From: an uncultured Schlesneria sp.
GTDB lineage: Bacteria > Planctomycetota > Planctomycetia > Planctomycetales > Planctomycetaceae
Direction: 5' to 3'
Assembly (NCBI GenBank): GCA_903904835.1
Contig: CAIVEI010000070.1
Location: 62,001 to 126,000, forward strand
DNA length: 64,000 nucleotides
The translations under genes and the position numbers were made by a program. The notes below the pieces were generated by a model. That model was not told the DNA's origin. It searched no databases and saw only the letters and a list, made by a program, of their open reading frames with translations. The number at the start of each line of letters is the position of its first letter. Positions within the stretch are counted from its first letter, which is position 1. This document shows, in pieces, positions 8,922-18,356 of the stretch.

Positions 8922-10493
8922 TCATTTGAACGCCTTGAGAAACGCTTCGAACTGAGTTTGGAATGATTTATCGTGTGGTGTCACGGGCGGGATTTGTCGT
9001 TTGATTCCTAGAAACTGGTAGACGGCCATCTGGGCGGCTCGCACGGAATATTCCACAGTGAAGACGACATCGTCAGAGATCTCGACGAATTGGCCGTTCA
9101 ATGCGAGGTTCACCGACCCCGGCGGAATTGGCAGGGGTCGATCCCCAGCATTTCTGGGCATGAACATGCTGGTAATGTACGGCATTCTACAAGGAATGCA
9201 GTTGGCCGATTCGAAGGTCTCAAGATCGAACCGCAGGTGCCCGCACAGTTCGCGTAGAATCTCTGTACCATTGCATTCGTCCATCGCTTTCGGAATGAAG
9301 TTGCCAATCCGATCCGGAAAAAGGGAATACCCCCAGAACACTTGAACGTCCGCTGGCTGATTCAGGAAGTGGGGTTGATGTGCTAAGACAATGGACATCA
9401 GCCAGTTCGAGTCCTTGAACGTTACGAGTCCCCCGGTTCCCGCAGGGTTGTCGCTGAATTGCTGCATCTTATCGAAGAACGCTGGATTCTTAAGCGTGAC
9501 GGTAAACGACTCCCAGCAAGATTGCGAAATGCAACTATTGAATGCGGCCGGATTGCCAAGCTGTGGAAGAGTTTCCGAAAGTTGTTCCCAGAGAGCCCAA
9601 CTGCTGCTTTCGAGTTTCGTCAGTTTTTCGGGTGACTCTGTCATCGAACCCAGGCTTGATGAATCTGTCATGGAACCATTTTGAAGAACGACCAAATCAC
9701 CGGCATTCACGGCAATCACCTCGCGCTCGTTCTGCCGCAGGCATTTGATCGCGGTGACCGTGAACTTTCCGTCATCGAGCTTGTGATCGAGTCCTGTCAC
9801 CTTGCAATCTTTGACCAGATGGACACCCTGAGATTGCAACCATGCTTGCAGAGGGCGAACCAGGGAATCGTACTGATTGAAGATCGTTCGTTTGACTCCC
9901 GCAAGCGTTTCAATCCGGGAAAATTCCAGCATGAATCGGTGCAGGTAGCGTCTGAATTCCACGGCGCTGTGCCAGGGTTGGAATGCAAAAGTGGTGGCCC
10001 ACATGTACCAGAATTCTGTCTCAAAAAACGAAGGCGAAAGCCAGTCGGTGATACAAGTCGCTCCCAGGTGACTCTCATCAGCATGGCTGAGTTTCAGCAG
10101 CTCGATGCGGTCCTGCATCGAAAAGCCCATTGAAGCTACGGGAACTTTCGCGCGTCGCTTATCAACAAGTCTTGCCCGCGAATTCGACTTGTATCGCTCG
10201 TTGAACTCGACCGTTTCCTCGAATACCGACTTCGATGAATCGTTTAGTGAAGGAATCGTTTTATAGAGATCCCAGGTACATTCGTAGTTGTCGGTGGTCA
10301 GCATCCGCCCGCCGCGCATCGAATACCCGAGTTCGGAGTTTCCTGAGGCATCAAGGCTTCCCCCCATGAGAGATCCCGCTTCGAGGATCGAAATATTTTC
10401 TCCGGGCATCCCACCATCACGGATCATAAAGGCAGCGGCGGCCAGTGAACCGATTCCTCCGCCAACGAGGTAAGCTTTTGATTGAGTGTTCAT
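8922..10493 (-). CDS. ohyA: Oleate hydratase (MCRA family, FAD-dependent)
   Basis: 523 residues with the FAD-binding start YLVGGGIGSLAAAAF and the family RGGR motif at residues 60-63, followed by TTDNYECTWDL. The stretch SPSFFETEFWYMWATTFAFQ is also characteristic. Oleate hydratases add water to the cis-9 double bond of unsaturated fatty acids to give 10-hydroxy acids (EC 4.2.1.53), detoxifying free fatty acids at the membrane. The residue after RGGR is Met64; many characterised enzymes have Glu there, so this belongs to a divergent subfamily or has a shifted mechanism. The gene is preceded, 45 bp upstream, by a copy of the repeated RNA element with its own terminator, so expression is probably controlled by attenuation. 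Confidence 0.85.
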   Translation of the reverse strand: MNTQSKAYLVGGGIGSLAAAAFMIRDGGMPGENISILEAGSLMGGSLDASGNSELGYSMRGGRMLTTDNYECTWDLYKTIPSLNDSSKSVFEETVEFNERYKSNSRARLVDKRRAKVPVASMGFSMQDRIELLKLSHADESHLGATCITDWLSPSFFETEFWYMWATTFAFQPWHSAVEFRRYLHRFMLEFSRIETLAGVKRTIFNQYDSLVRPLQAWLQSQGVHLVKDCKVTGLDHKLDDGKFTVTAIKCLRQNEREVIAVNAGDLVVLQNGSMTDSSSLGSMTESPEKLTKLESSSWALWEQLSETLPQLGNPAAFNSCISQSCWESFTVTLKNPAFFDKMQQFSDNPAGTGGLVTFKDSNWLMSIVLAHQPHFLNQPADVQVFWGYSLFPDRIGNFIPKAMDECNGTEILRELCGHLRFDLETFESANCIPCRMPYITSMFMPRNAGDRPLPIPPGSVNLALNGQFVEISDDVVFTVEYSVRAAQMAVYQFLGIKRQIPPVTPHDKSFQTQFEAFLKAFK

Positions 10494-10537
10494 GATTCTT
10501 TCACCTGCACCTGATTCGGAAGGGACACGATCTCAAT

Positions 10538-10655
10538 AAAAAAGCCGATGCGACCGAACACATCTTTGTGTCTGGTCGCATCGGCTTACGCGTTAACAGA
10601 TCTCCCGGCAATGGGCCGAGGGATCCTTTAAGTTGTCATCCGAGGATGTTGAAAG
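10538..10655 (-). promoter_or_regulatory. Repeated RNA attenuator element, copy E (before oleate hydratase)
   Basis: Read on the minus strand, the element shows CGGATGACAACTTAAAG, then a two-part hairpin (GGAT/ATCT outer, CTCGG/CCGGG inner with G-U pairs), then GTTAACGCGTAAGCC leading into a terminator. The terminator stem at 10542-10587 is 14 bp and perfect (AAGCCGATGCGACC with its complement), capped by ACACA/TGTGT, and ends in six T. The ohyA start is 45 bp further on. Stem sequence differs from the other copies but stays paired, which argues for RNA function. The ligand or partner is unknown. Confidence 0.75.
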
Positions 10656-11009
10656 TCGGAAAAGCCTGTCACGGTTCAAGGGCAATGCAGAGGGACAGAC
10701 CCAATTTCGTGGACAAGCGATGAATCCGAGGTTGTTTGCTCATCAAGGCTCGACGTTTCTCGCCATGAAAATGCGTCAGTCCCCGCCCGCACGGTGCCTT
10801 CGCACAAACATACGATAGACGCATATGCCGGCGAATCAAGCCAACTTCGGTAAAATGTGAATTAATAAATAATGTTAATTCCCAATCAAAAGTCACTTCG
10901 CTTAGGAATTAATGTGTTTACGGCTTGCTATCCTCGCAGCTTCATCTATGCTCTGCTTAGCGATTGATTTCTGAATGGCGGGTTCCTCGTATATCCGTTG
11001 TACAAGACT

Positions 11010-11124
11010 TACTCTCGTGGTCGTCGAAAGACTAGAAAAAGTGCAACCCACAGCTTGGGGAGCACGTTTCATAGTAAGCCGACGCGGTTTAACACCTCAG
11101 GGTGCTCACCGCGTCGGCTTTTTT
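11010..11124 (+). promoter_or_regulatory. Repeated RNA attenuator element, copy F
   Basis: The 5' part has a GTC-GAAA-GAC tetraloop hairpin at 11023-11032 running into GACTAGAAAAAG. Then comes the two-part hairpin GTGC-AA-CCCA ... TGGG-GA-GCAC, then ATAGTAAGCC, then a terminator (11076-11124) with stem AAGCCGACGCGG/CCGCGTCGGCTT and six T. It lies 110 bp before the gene at 11235, the first of a same-strand run reaching 17959. Confidence 0.75.
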
Positions 11125-11234
11125 CGTTTCTGGCCAGAACGGAAGCGAAGTTCGGACGAGTTAAGCCACGTAAAGCGTGCGAAATCGATTAAACAAAGTT
11201 TGAACGTTGACGAATCTCAAAAGGGGCAATTGAA

Positions 11235-11525
11235 ATGATTGACGCGATGAACAGAACCACGCCAGAGTATGCCGCGCGCGAGGCTAAAGAGCAGAGCGAA
11301 GACTTCATGACAAGAACGTTAGAAAACCAGGCGGCGAAAGTTCCGTCTGACATCTGGTTATTTGCGGCATTGGGCGCGATGGGTGTCTCGCTCTATTTGC
11401 AAATGCAATCCAAGAAGGAAGACAGCCAATTCGTTGGTCAATGGGCCGCACCACTGATGCTGATCGGCGTCTATAACAAGTTGGTGAAAATCGCGAGTGC
11501 CGATCGAGTTCACCGGGGCGCCTAA
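11235..11525 (+). CDS. Small membrane protein of unknown function
   Basis: 96 residues: a charged N-terminal half (about 35 residues) and two hydrophobic stretches (about 41-56, IWLFAALGAMGVSLYL, and 69-81, WAAPLMLIGVYNKL). It looks like a small integral or peripheral inner-membrane protein. It is the first gene after RNA element copy F, so it leads the predicted transcript that continues with a BON fragment, an SDR and a UbiB-like protein. I do not recognise a named family. Confidence 0.6.
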   Translation: MIDAMNRTTPEYAAREAKEQSEDFMTRTLENQAAKVPSDIWLFAALGAMGVSLYLQMQSKKEDSQFVGQWAAPLMLIGVYNKLVKIASADRVHRGA

Positions 11526-11554
11526 GACATTGAGCTAATTTGTAACCGGATGCC

Positions 11555-11824
11555 GTGGAATATCTTTCCGGGGTCAAAGGCGTTTCGAACAACATCACCC
11601 TGAACCCTTCAGTGCAACCAACTGCGGTCAAGGATTCCATCGAGAAAGCGCTGAAACGCGATGCCGAAATTGATGCCGAGAACATTACGGTTTCAGCGGA
11701 CGGTGGCAAAGTCACTCTGACGGGTTCGATTCGTAGCTGGGATGAGAAGGAAGAAGCGGGGTCTGCCGCGTGGAGTGCTCCGGGCGTGACGGAAGTGGAA
11801 AACAACCTTTCAATTTCCTACTGA
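11555..11824 (+). pseudogene. 5'-truncated BON-domain gene copy
   Basis: 89 codons from a GTG with no good ribosome site. The translation matches the end of the second and the whole of the third BON domain of the protein at 16672 (shared [11 protein letters not shown]-like and VTLTG-IRSWDE stretches, PGVTEV near the end). The first BON domain and most of the second are absent, and a stop lies just upstream in frame. BON domains bind phospholipid (OsmY, Kon family). It is best read as a truncated duplicate. It could still be translated as a single-BON protein, since its last domain is intact and ends in a normal stop. Confidence 0.55.
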
Positions 11825-12003
11825 TCCGCCACGTGCGGTTTGTCAGGAGCGACCGCTCCGTGACTCCAGGGAGCTTTCTGCGACAAGTCGTACTTCACGT
11901 TCCCTGACAGTAAGAACCGGTGAGTCATGCTGGAACATATTTGCGTTGTCAGCATGGCTCCCGTTTTTCAAACGAAACATCCAAATCTCAAGGAGATATG
12001 AAA

Positions 12004-12867
12004 ATGGCAACGACAAGCACGAAGTCTGAAAACACTGAAAAGCCAGTTTGGTTTATTACAGGGTGCTCGACCGGGTTTGGCCATGAGCTTGCGAAGTATG
12101 TCCTTGAACTGGGGTACAGAACCGTTGTCACGGCTCGCAACCCGGAAGAATTGAAAGAGTTCGAAGGGAAGCCAGGCGCATTGATCCTGACACTTGATGT
12201 GACGGAGAGAATTCAGGTCGAGGCTGCGATCAAGAATGCGGAAGAGGAATTCGGGGGTATTGACGTTCTGGTGAACAATGCGGGGATTGGATATTTCGCG
12301 GCTGTTGAAGAGAGCGAAGAAGTTCAAGTTCGAAAAATGTTTGAGATCAATTTTTTCGGTTTGTGCCGGATGATTCACGTCGCTCTACCCGGAATGCGTA
12401 AGCGTCGAAAAGGCTTCATTGTCAATTTTTCTTCTCTGGCGGGAATTTGTGGATTTCCAGGAGTGGGGTATTACAACGCGACAAAATTCGCCGTTGAAGG
12501 TCTGTCTGAAGCGCTGTCTCAAGAAGTTGAACCGCTTGGGATTAAGGTGATGATCGTTGAGCCGAGTGGCTTTCGCACCGATTGGGCGGGGCGATCAGCA
12601 AGCGAAAGCAAGCGGCGGATAAAGGATTATGAAGCGACAGCAGGCGAGAGTCGTAGTCACCTGCGTGCCGACTCTGGCAAACAACCTGGCGATCCGGTTC
12701 GAGCAGTACATGCCATTGTCAAAGCCGTTGAGTCTGCAAATCCACCGCACCATCTTCTTCTTGGCAACAACGCCTTTGACGGTGCGATGGCCAAGCTCGA
12801 AGAACTACGAAAAGAATTCACTGCGTGGGAATCCGTTTCTCGCGCGGCGGATTCCCCGAAGGAATAA
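12004..12867 (+). CDS. SDR-family oxidoreductase
   Basis: 287 residues from the ATG at 12004, chosen because AAGGAG lies about 9 nt upstream; the frame stays open further upstream. Classical short-chain dehydrogenase features: the cofactor motif TGCSTGFG, NNAG (VLVNNAGIGYF), the catalytic Ser in NFSSLAG and YNATK as the YxxxK pair. An Arg after the cofactor motif region (TARNPEEL) suggests NADPH preference. Many close relatives are annotated as general oxidoreductases acting on ketones or aldehydes; the substrate is not evident. The stop is 5 bp before the start of the UbiB-like gene, so the two are co-transcribed. Confidence 0.9.
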   Translation: MATTSTKSENTEKPVWFITGCSTGFGHELAKYVLELGYRTVVTARNPEELKEFEGKPGALILTLDVTERIQVEAAIKNAEEEFGGIDVLVNNAGIGYFAAVEESEEVQVRKMFEINFFGLCRMIHVALPGMRKRRKGFIVNFSSLAGICGFPGVGYYNATKFAVEGLSEALSQEVEPLGIKVMIVEPSGFRTDWAGRSASESKRRIKDYEATAGESRSHLRADSGKQPGDPVRAVHAIVKAVESANPPHHLLLGNNAFDGAMAKLEELRKEFTAWESVSRAADSPKE

Positions 12868-12872
12868 CAAGA

Positions 12873-14537
12873 ATGGAGACCATGATTGGTTCCCCATACC
12901 ATTTTGCAGGAGACCTGACCCGGGCAGCAGATGTGGCAGGTGTCCTGGTTAAGTACGGACTTGCCGGCTGGCTTGCGGACGTCAATTGGGAGCCAATTCA
13001 TGACGCGTTGAAAAGTCATGACGGGGAGGTTCTTTCCGACGAGCCGTTTGAGGCACGCGTTCGGCTCGCGATTACCGATCTCGGAACAACGTTTATCAAA
13101 TTCGGTCAGATGTTGAGTACGCGGCCGGACATGATTGGCCCGGCGCTGGCAGACGAATTAAGCAAACTGCAGACGAATGTTCCGCCTGACGCGGCGGAAG
13201 TCGCGGTCAAGATGGTTGAAGACGAACTTGGTCGTCCAATCGCGGAGTGTTTCTTAAGCTTCAATACGACCGCATTCGCATCAGCATCAATCGGACAGGT
13301 CCATCAAGCCAAGCTCAAGTCAGGCCAGGTCGTCGTCGTTAAGGTTCAGCACCCCGGCATTGAAGGGGTTATTCGCAGAGACCTGGATATCCTTCGATTT
13401 CTCGCGGAAATCTCGGAAGGAAATGAGACTCTCAAACGGTTACAACCTGTGGGTCTGGTCCGTGAGCTCGGTCGTGTCACACTTAACGAACTGGATTTTC
13501 GCCGCGAACTTCGAAACCTTCAGCGATTTCGTCGCAATTTTGCCGCCGATGAAACAGTCGATTTTCCGCGACCTTATCCCGAGTTGACTGGCGGTCGCGT
13601 TTTGACAATGGGGATGCTTGATGGGTTCCGCGTCACCGATTCAATCAATCTGGACAAGTTAAACATTGATCGTCAGGAACTCGCAAAACGTGGAGCGACA
13701 GCATTCATCGAAATGATCTTCCGCGACGGTTTCTATCAAGCAGATCCGCATCCTGGAAATTTCATCGTTCTTCCGAGTGGGAAAATCGGCATTATCGACT
13801 TTGGGATGGTCGGACGAATTGATGAGCAGTGTCGGACCCAGATTGAAGAGATTCTCGTCGCTGCCAGTGACCAGGACGCTGAGCGGCTGACCGACAATGT
13901 GCTGCACATCACGGGGACACCAAACCATCTTGATCGAAAGCTCTTGAGCGACGACCTGAGTGAATTGTTCCAGGAATACGGTGCACAACCGGTCGATGAA
14001 TTCGACCTGGGGGGACTGCTAAATCAAGTGATGCGACTGCTTCATCATCACAATCTGATCCTGCCAAGTAAGCTATCGATGCTGATCAAGTGCATGATCC
14101 TTCTGGAAGGGACCGGGCGCTTGCTTAGTCCGACCTTCAGTCTCGCAGGACTGCTGGCTCCCTGGCGAAGCAAGTTCGTCAATCAGCGTTTCTCGTTCCA
14201 GGCCCGACTCAAGAAATTCAATCAGATGTACTTCGACTGGGAACGATTGGCCCAATCGATCCCGCGCGTAATCTTCGATGCAATGGACCGGCTTGAGGAC
14301 GGTCAGTTCGCCGTCCGACTCGAACATCAGAACCTCAAGTCAGCGGTTGATCGACTGGTGGGTGGCTTGTTCATCAGTTCGCTGCTGGTCTCATCCGCGA
14401 TGCTGATCGGACACGATGTTCCACCAAGCGCATGGGGAATATCAATTCCGGGACTTGCAGGATACCTCATCGCACTCTTCTTTGGAGCGCATCTCATTTC
14501 GGCGTATCACAATAAGGGAAATAAGAATGATGAATAG
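12873..14537 (+). CDS. ABC1/UbiB/AarF-family kinase-like protein
   Basis: 554 residues from the ATG at 12873, 5 bp after the SDR stop with AAGGA upstream. The family signatures are all present: KFGQMLSTRPDMI (KxGQ motif), ASIGQVHQAKLKSGQ (A-rich nucleotide loop), QADPHPGN (catalytic loop) and IDFGMVG (DFG). Two hydrophobic helices at the C-terminus (LFISSLLVSSAMLIG and a Gly-rich one) anchor it to the membrane. UbiB-type ATPases support quinone biosynthesis or lipid handling at the membrane; in bacteria lacking a ubi cluster nearby, as here, the role is unclear. The context (BON proteins, SDR, oleate hydratase) is consistent with membrane-lipid function. Confidence 0.9.
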   Translation: METMIGSPYHFAGDLTRAADVAGVLVKYGLAGWLADVNWEPIHDALKSHDGEVLSDEPFEARVRLAITDLGTTFIKFGQMLSTRPDMIGPALADELSKLQTNVPPDAAEVAVKMVEDELGRPIAECFLSFNTTAFASASIGQVHQAKLKSGQVVVVKVQHPGIEGVIRRDLDILRFLAEISEGNETLKRLQPVGLVRELGRVTLNELDFRRELRNLQRFRRNFAADETVDFPRPYPELTGGRVLTMGMLDGFRVTDSINLDKLNIDRQELAKRGATAFIEMIFRDGFYQADPHPGNFIVLPSGKIGIIDFGMVGRIDEQCRTQIEEILVAASDQDAERLTDNVLHITGTPNHLDRKLLSDDLSELFQEYGAQPVDEFDLGGLLNQVMRLLHHHNLILPSKLSMLIKCMILLEGTGRLLSPTFSLAGLLAPWRSKFVNQRFSFQARLKKFNQMYFDWERLAQSIPRVIFDAMDRLEDGQFAVRLEHQNLKSAVDRLVGGLFISSLLVSSAMLIGHDVPPSAWGISIPGLAGYLIALFFGAHLISAYHNKGNKNDE

Positions 14538-14646
14538 TGCCGGCGAAATCCAGGCAGTTAATGTGATCGTTGAAAAGGAACGACGAAACCTTGAATTTAT
14601 CAATGTTCAAGTGTTGGTAAGGGGGATTCACATGAGTAACAGTTAG
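14527..14646 (+). CDS. Possible 39-residue peptide overlapping the UbiB-like gene end
   Basis: A short frame starts at ATGATGAAT, 11 nt inside the end of the UbiB-like gene, and runs 39 codons (MMNSAGEIQAVNVIVEKERR...). The overlap is of the type that allows translational coupling. No homology is recognised and the ribosome site is weak, so this is only a possibility. Confidence 0.25.
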   Translation: MMNSAGEIQAVNVIVEKERRNLEFINVQVLVRGIHMSNS

Positions 14647-15146
14647 AAATAGCGATTGAGCTTCGATATGAAACGGAACTTCAATTAGATCGATCGCAGC
14701 CTTGGTATTGCTGATTTTTGATCAAAGCCTCACGCAGTCAAAATCTTCCAAAGCTTGAACATTTTACGAAAGCTTCACAATGACCCTTTGTCCTGTTGCC
14801 CTCGCCATTGGCTGCATCAAGTGTCCCGTGTTTTCGATTTGCCCGGTGAAAACGATTATCGGGGACTACAAGCCTCCAATCGTTCCACCTTCAAGTCCTT
14901 CCAGGTAGCCATTTACAACATAGATCAATTGCAGAGAAAGCTGCTGTTAAGTGCATGTCATGAAGGTTTGACGGTTGAAGCTGGCCTGCCAGCACTGGCA
15001 ACCGCCCCGGGTTTCGGTCCCAACTATGCGATTTTGGGGATTGGATTTTCAACGGGGTAGACTTCACAGGCAAAGTCTTGTCTGCTCTTCGCTACCAATT
15101 CGGGGGCCACGAAGAAAAAAGTCATGAATAACAAGGAAATGTTGCG
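14647..15146. other. Intergenic region before zwf
   Basis: About 500 bp without a convincing gene; a frame at 14755-15060 lacks a ribosome site and family features. No copy of the RNA element is present, so zwf may be read through from the upstream run or have its own promoter here. Confidence 0.4.
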
Positions 15147-16556
15147 ATGAACGCTGAGCATTCCGATGCGCTGGTCTTGTTTGGTGTCACAGGTGACCTC
15201 GCCCATAAAAAGATCTTTCCAGCGCTCTATGCTCTGGCAAAACGAGGTGCTCTCAAGATTCCGGTTGTCGGTGTCGCGTCACCGAATTGGAGTCTGACGG
15301 ACCTGCAGAGTCGCGTGACGGACAGCATCCAGCAGTCTGGCGGAATCGACGACTTACCCTCCTTCAATGAACTTCTCTCTCGGCTCAGTTACGTCGGCGG
15401 CGACTATAACGACGAGGGGACATTCACGAAAATCAAAGCATCGCTGGCTGATGCTCAACGTCCGGCACATTACCTTGCGATTCCCCCTTCGCTTTTCGCG
15501 ACCGTTATCAAAGGACTTGGTGCGGCCGGGCTCGCCACGGACGCGAGGGTCATCGTCGAAAAGCCATTTGGACGTGACCTGGCTTCGGCGCGGGAACTTA
15601 ATCGCGTTGCCGAGACGGTGTTTCCGCAAGATTCTATTTTTCGCATCGATCACTTCCTGGGGAAGGAAGCGATCATGAATATCCTTTATTTTCGCTTTGC
15701 CAATTCATTTCTGGAACCGATCTGGAATCGCAACTTCGTGGCGAATGTCCAAATCACTCTCTCGGAGGGCTTCGGAGTCGAAAATCGGGGCTCGTTTTAC
15801 GAAACCGCCGGTTGTCTGCGCGACGTGATCCAGAACCACATGTTCCAGGTTGTTGCGCTACTCGCCATGGAGCCGCCAGCCAGCAGGGACTTTGGTGCTG
15901 TGCATAATGAGAAAGCCAAAGTCTTCCAGGCAATGCGCCCTTTGCGCCCTGACGATCTCGTTCGTGGTCAATACGACGGATATCGGAACGAGCAGAATGT
16001 GGCGAAGGACTCCGACGTTGAGACATTCTGTGCTGTGAGGCTTTCGATTGACTCGTGGCGGTGGAGAGGGGTCCCCTGGTACTTACGATCTGGAAAGTAC
16101 CTGGCGGAAACCGTGCATGAAGTGATGGTTGAAATGAAACCGCCACCGCAGGAGCTTTTTGCCGATTCAGCGACGCAGCCAGGATGTGGTAATTACCTGC
16201 GATTTCGACTCTCACCGAGTTACGCCATTGCGCTGGCTGCTCGCATCAAGCGACCTGGCAAAGAGTTTGTCGGCGACCAGCGAGAACTTTATCTGGGTAA
16301 AGAACAATCAGCCCGTGAATCGCCCTACGAGCGTTTACTGGGCGATGCGATGATCGGTGACGGTGCGCTTTTCAGTCGCGAGGATGCTGTCGAGGCGGCC
16401 TGGGAAGTGGTCGATCCTGTTCTTGAGAGTCACCCTCAAGCCCATATTTACGAACGAGGTAGTTGGGGACCGAAAGAGGCTGACAAACTGATTGAAGCGG
16501 ATGGATATTGGCACAACCCAAAGTTCGAGTCATCCGTCCTGAAGAAGGGCTCTTGA
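15147..16556 (+). CDS. zwf: Glucose-6-phosphate 1-dehydrogenase
   Basis: 469 residues, normal for the family. The NADP site [10 protein letters not shown] is at residues ~12-21 and the substrate-binding RIDHFLGKE motif at 166-174, including the catalytic His region. EKPFGRDL, also conserved, is present. It oxidises glucose 6-phosphate to 6-phosphogluconolactone (EC 1.1.1.49), the entry to the oxidative pentose phosphate pathway and a major NADPH source. The usual partners pgl and gnd are not adjacent; instead it sits among BON proteins and a histidine phosphatase, which suggests a second, stress-linked copy rather than the main housekeeping gene. This last point is inference. Confidence 0.95.
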   Translation: MNAEHSDALVLFGVTGDLAHKKIFPALYALAKRGALKIPVVGVASPNWSLTDLQSRVTDSIQQSGGIDDLPSFNELLSRLSYVGGDYNDEGTFTKIKASLADAQRPAHYLAIPPSLFATVIKGLGAAGLATDARVIVEKPFGRDLASARELNRVAETVFPQDSIFRIDHFLGKEAIMNILYFRFANSFLEPIWNRNFVANVQITLSEGFGVENRGSFYETAGCLRDVIQNHMFQVVALLAMEPPASRDFGAVHNEKAKVFQAMRPLRPDDLVRGQYDGYRNEQNVAKDSDVETFCAVRLSIDSWRWRGVPWYLRSGKYLAETVHEVMVEMKPPPQELFADSATQPGCGNYLRFRLSPSYAIALAARIKRPGKEFVGDQRELYLGKEQSARESPYERLLGDAMIGDGALFSREDAVEAAWEVVDPVLESHPQAHIYERGSWGPKEADKLIEADGYWHNPKFESSVLKKGS

Positions 16557-16671
16557 TCGCAAAAAACTCGAGCCACATATTCCGGTTTGCGGAGCAGGCT
16601 GACGAGTTTAAAAGACCGCATAGTGTTCGACGTACCTGTTGATGTTGCTTTTTATAAAGAGGTTTTTTGAA

Positions 16672-17331
16672 ATGAAGACAGATATACAATTACAGTATGA
16701 TGTCACCGAACAACTTCGGTGTGAACCCAGCGTCACTTCGATCGACATTCAGGTTTCGGCCATTGATGGTATGGTCACGTTGACGGGACATGTTCCAACT
16801 TATCGTGAAAAATGCGATGCCGAGCGGGCCACTCTCTGTGTTGCAGGGGTCAAGGATATTACCGATGAGATCAAAGTGGTTCCCAAGGCGGAGCACCAAC
16901 GGGAAGATTCAGAACTTGCTGATGCTGTGGCGAAATCGCTGAAGTGGCACGTCTGGGTACCTTCCGCCGTGCGCGCATCAATCGAAAATGGTTGGATCAC
17001 ACTGACGGGCGACGTTACTTGGGAATTTCAGCTCAAGGCGGCAGCAAATTCGGTCAGCCATTTGCCAGGAGTGAAAGGTGTGTCGAATAACATCTCCATC
17101 AAACCGGGCGTTGAGCCGGTTGAAATCCAGGACGCGATCGAACGAGCTCTCAAGCGTAATGCCGAAGTTGATTCCGAAAACATTTCGGTGTGTGCGGATG
17201 CTGGCAATGTCACTCTCACAGGCACGATCCGTTCCTGGGATGAGCGGCAGGCGGCCGAGCAGGCGGCCTGGAACGCGCCCGGGGTCACGGAAGTCCATAA
17301 TAAGCTGGAGATTCTATCGCGGGTGGAGTAG
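16672..17331 (+). CDS. Triple BON-domain protein
   Basis: 219 residues from the ATG at 16672, preceded by AGAGG; an upstream in-frame ATG at 16639 would add 11 hydrophobic residues but has no ribosome site. Three BON domains follow each other (about residues 5-67, 75-141 and 148-215), each with the VTLTG core strand and a PGV-x-x-V/I end. BON domains bind phospholipids in OsmY and related periplasmic proteins. No signal peptide is seen from either start, so the protein may be cytoplasmic or use an unrecognised route. It is the intact parent of the fragment at 11555. Confidence 0.8.
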   Translation: MKTDIQLQYDVTEQLRCEPSVTSIDIQVSAIDGMVTLTGHVPTYREKCDAERATLCVAGVKDITDEIKVVPKAEHQREDSELADAVAKSLKWHVWVPSAVRASIENGWITLTGDVTWEFQLKAAANSVSHLPGVKGVSNNISIKPGVEPVEIQDAIERALKRNAEVDSENISVCADAGNVTLTGTIRSWDERQAAEQAAWNAPGVTEVHNKLEILSRVE

Positions 17332-17353
17332 TTTGTGGGTGGAGCACCAGTAA

Positions 17354-17959
17354 ATGAATAGCAATGAACAAAGACTTCCGCAGGTCTACCTCGCCCGACA
17401 TGGTGAGACGGAGTGGACCATTACGGGCCAGCACACCGGTGTGACGGATCTCCCTCTGACCGAGCGAGGCGAACGGAATGCCCGCAGGCTTGGCGATCGG
17501 CTGAAAGGTTTGAACTTTACTCGTATCTTCACCAGCCCGTTACAACGGGCCACGCGTACGTGCGAATTGGCAGGCTTTGGATCAGTCGCAGTCGTTGATC
17601 CCGACCTCGTCGAATGGAATTATGGCCTCTTCGATGGAAAGACGACCGAGCAGATTCATCAGCAGCGGCCAGGCTGGGAGTTATTCCGCGATGGTTGTCC
17701 GAACGGTGAGTCGGTCAGTGATGTGGCCGTCCGTGCAAAACGAGTCATTAAGCGCCTTCAGGACATCGACAGCGATGTGCTGCTCTTTTCCAGCGGTCAT
17801 TTTTTGTGCGTCCTCGCCGCTTGCTGGTTGAACCTGGAGCCTGTTGCAGGTCATCGCCTGTTTCTGGGTACGGCAGCCTTGAGCATCCTCGGTTACAATC
17901 ACGGGCGGTACGATCCAGTTTTGCGACTTTGGAATGATTGTGCTCATGATGGTCAATGA
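17354..17959 (+). CDS. Histidine phosphatase family protein (phosphoglycerate mutase-like)
   Basis: 201 residues with the RHG phosphohistidine motif at the start (YLARHGETEW), the second catalytic-pocket Arg in TSPLQRATRT and the late His in FSSGHFLCVL. The fold is that of cofactor-dependent phosphoglycerate mutases, but the length and motifs match the broader acid phosphatase group, so the substrate may be a sugar phosphate rather than phosphoglycerate. It starts 22 bp after the BON gene and closes the same-strand run that began at 11235. Together with zwf and the aldolase it suggests adjustment of sugar phosphate flux. Confidence 0.85.
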   Translation: MNSNEQRLPQVYLARHGETEWTITGQHTGVTDLPLTERGERNARRLGDRLKGLNFTRIFTSPLQRATRTCELAGFGSVAVVDPDLVEWNYGLFDGKTTEQIHQQRPGWELFRDGCPNGESVSDVAVRAKRVIKRLQDIDSDVLLFSSGHFLCVLAACWLNLEPVAGHRLFLGTAALSILGYNHGRYDPVLRLWNDCAHDGQ

Positions 17960-18120
17960 ATTTGGCTGGCGTCATGCAATTCATTACACTTTTGTAATGT
18001 ACTATTCGATACTTCGCTTATAATTATCGACGTTATTCTGAATAATTAGCTTGCAATTCCGCTGGGATCAAATATCATGCCCGTCGTGTCAAAGGGGTCT
18101 TTCGACAAAATGGCCTCGTG

Positions 18121-18236
18121 TTGACAACGGAAGACTGAATTAAGAACAGCCCGCATAGTTCCGGGACGTTAGTTAATAAGTAAGCCGACGCGATTAAACA
18201 CCTTAGCGTGTTCTTCTGTGTCGGCTTTTTTCGTTT
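18121..18236 (+). promoter_or_regulatory. Repeated RNA attenuator element, copy A
   Basis: GACTGAATTAAGAAC is followed by a hairpin (AAC-AG-CCCG ... CGGG-AC-GTT), then GTTAGTTAATAAGTAAGCC and a terminator at 18182-18231 whose stem pairs AAGCCGAC with GTCGGCTT and ends in six T. The terminator stem is weaker than in the other copies (G-U pairs). The next gene, a receiver-domain protein, starts 120 bp downstream. A GTC-TTTC-GAC hairpin about 25 nt upstream corresponds to the tetraloop hairpin of copies B and F. Confidence 0.75.
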
Positions 18237-18356
18237 TTAGCATTCCAGAGTAGCTACTAGCGACCTGTGTTTTCCGATGGCGGCGGTCATTTTCAATGAG
18301 GTCAGGGTTCGCCGTCTTTTTATGAGTCCCACACTAAACGAACGAGGAACGGAATC

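Noticed and set aside
14755-15060. 101-codon plus-strand frame between the UbiB-like gene and zwf
   Set aside because: No ribosome site, no recognisable domain, mixed composition; more likely chance.
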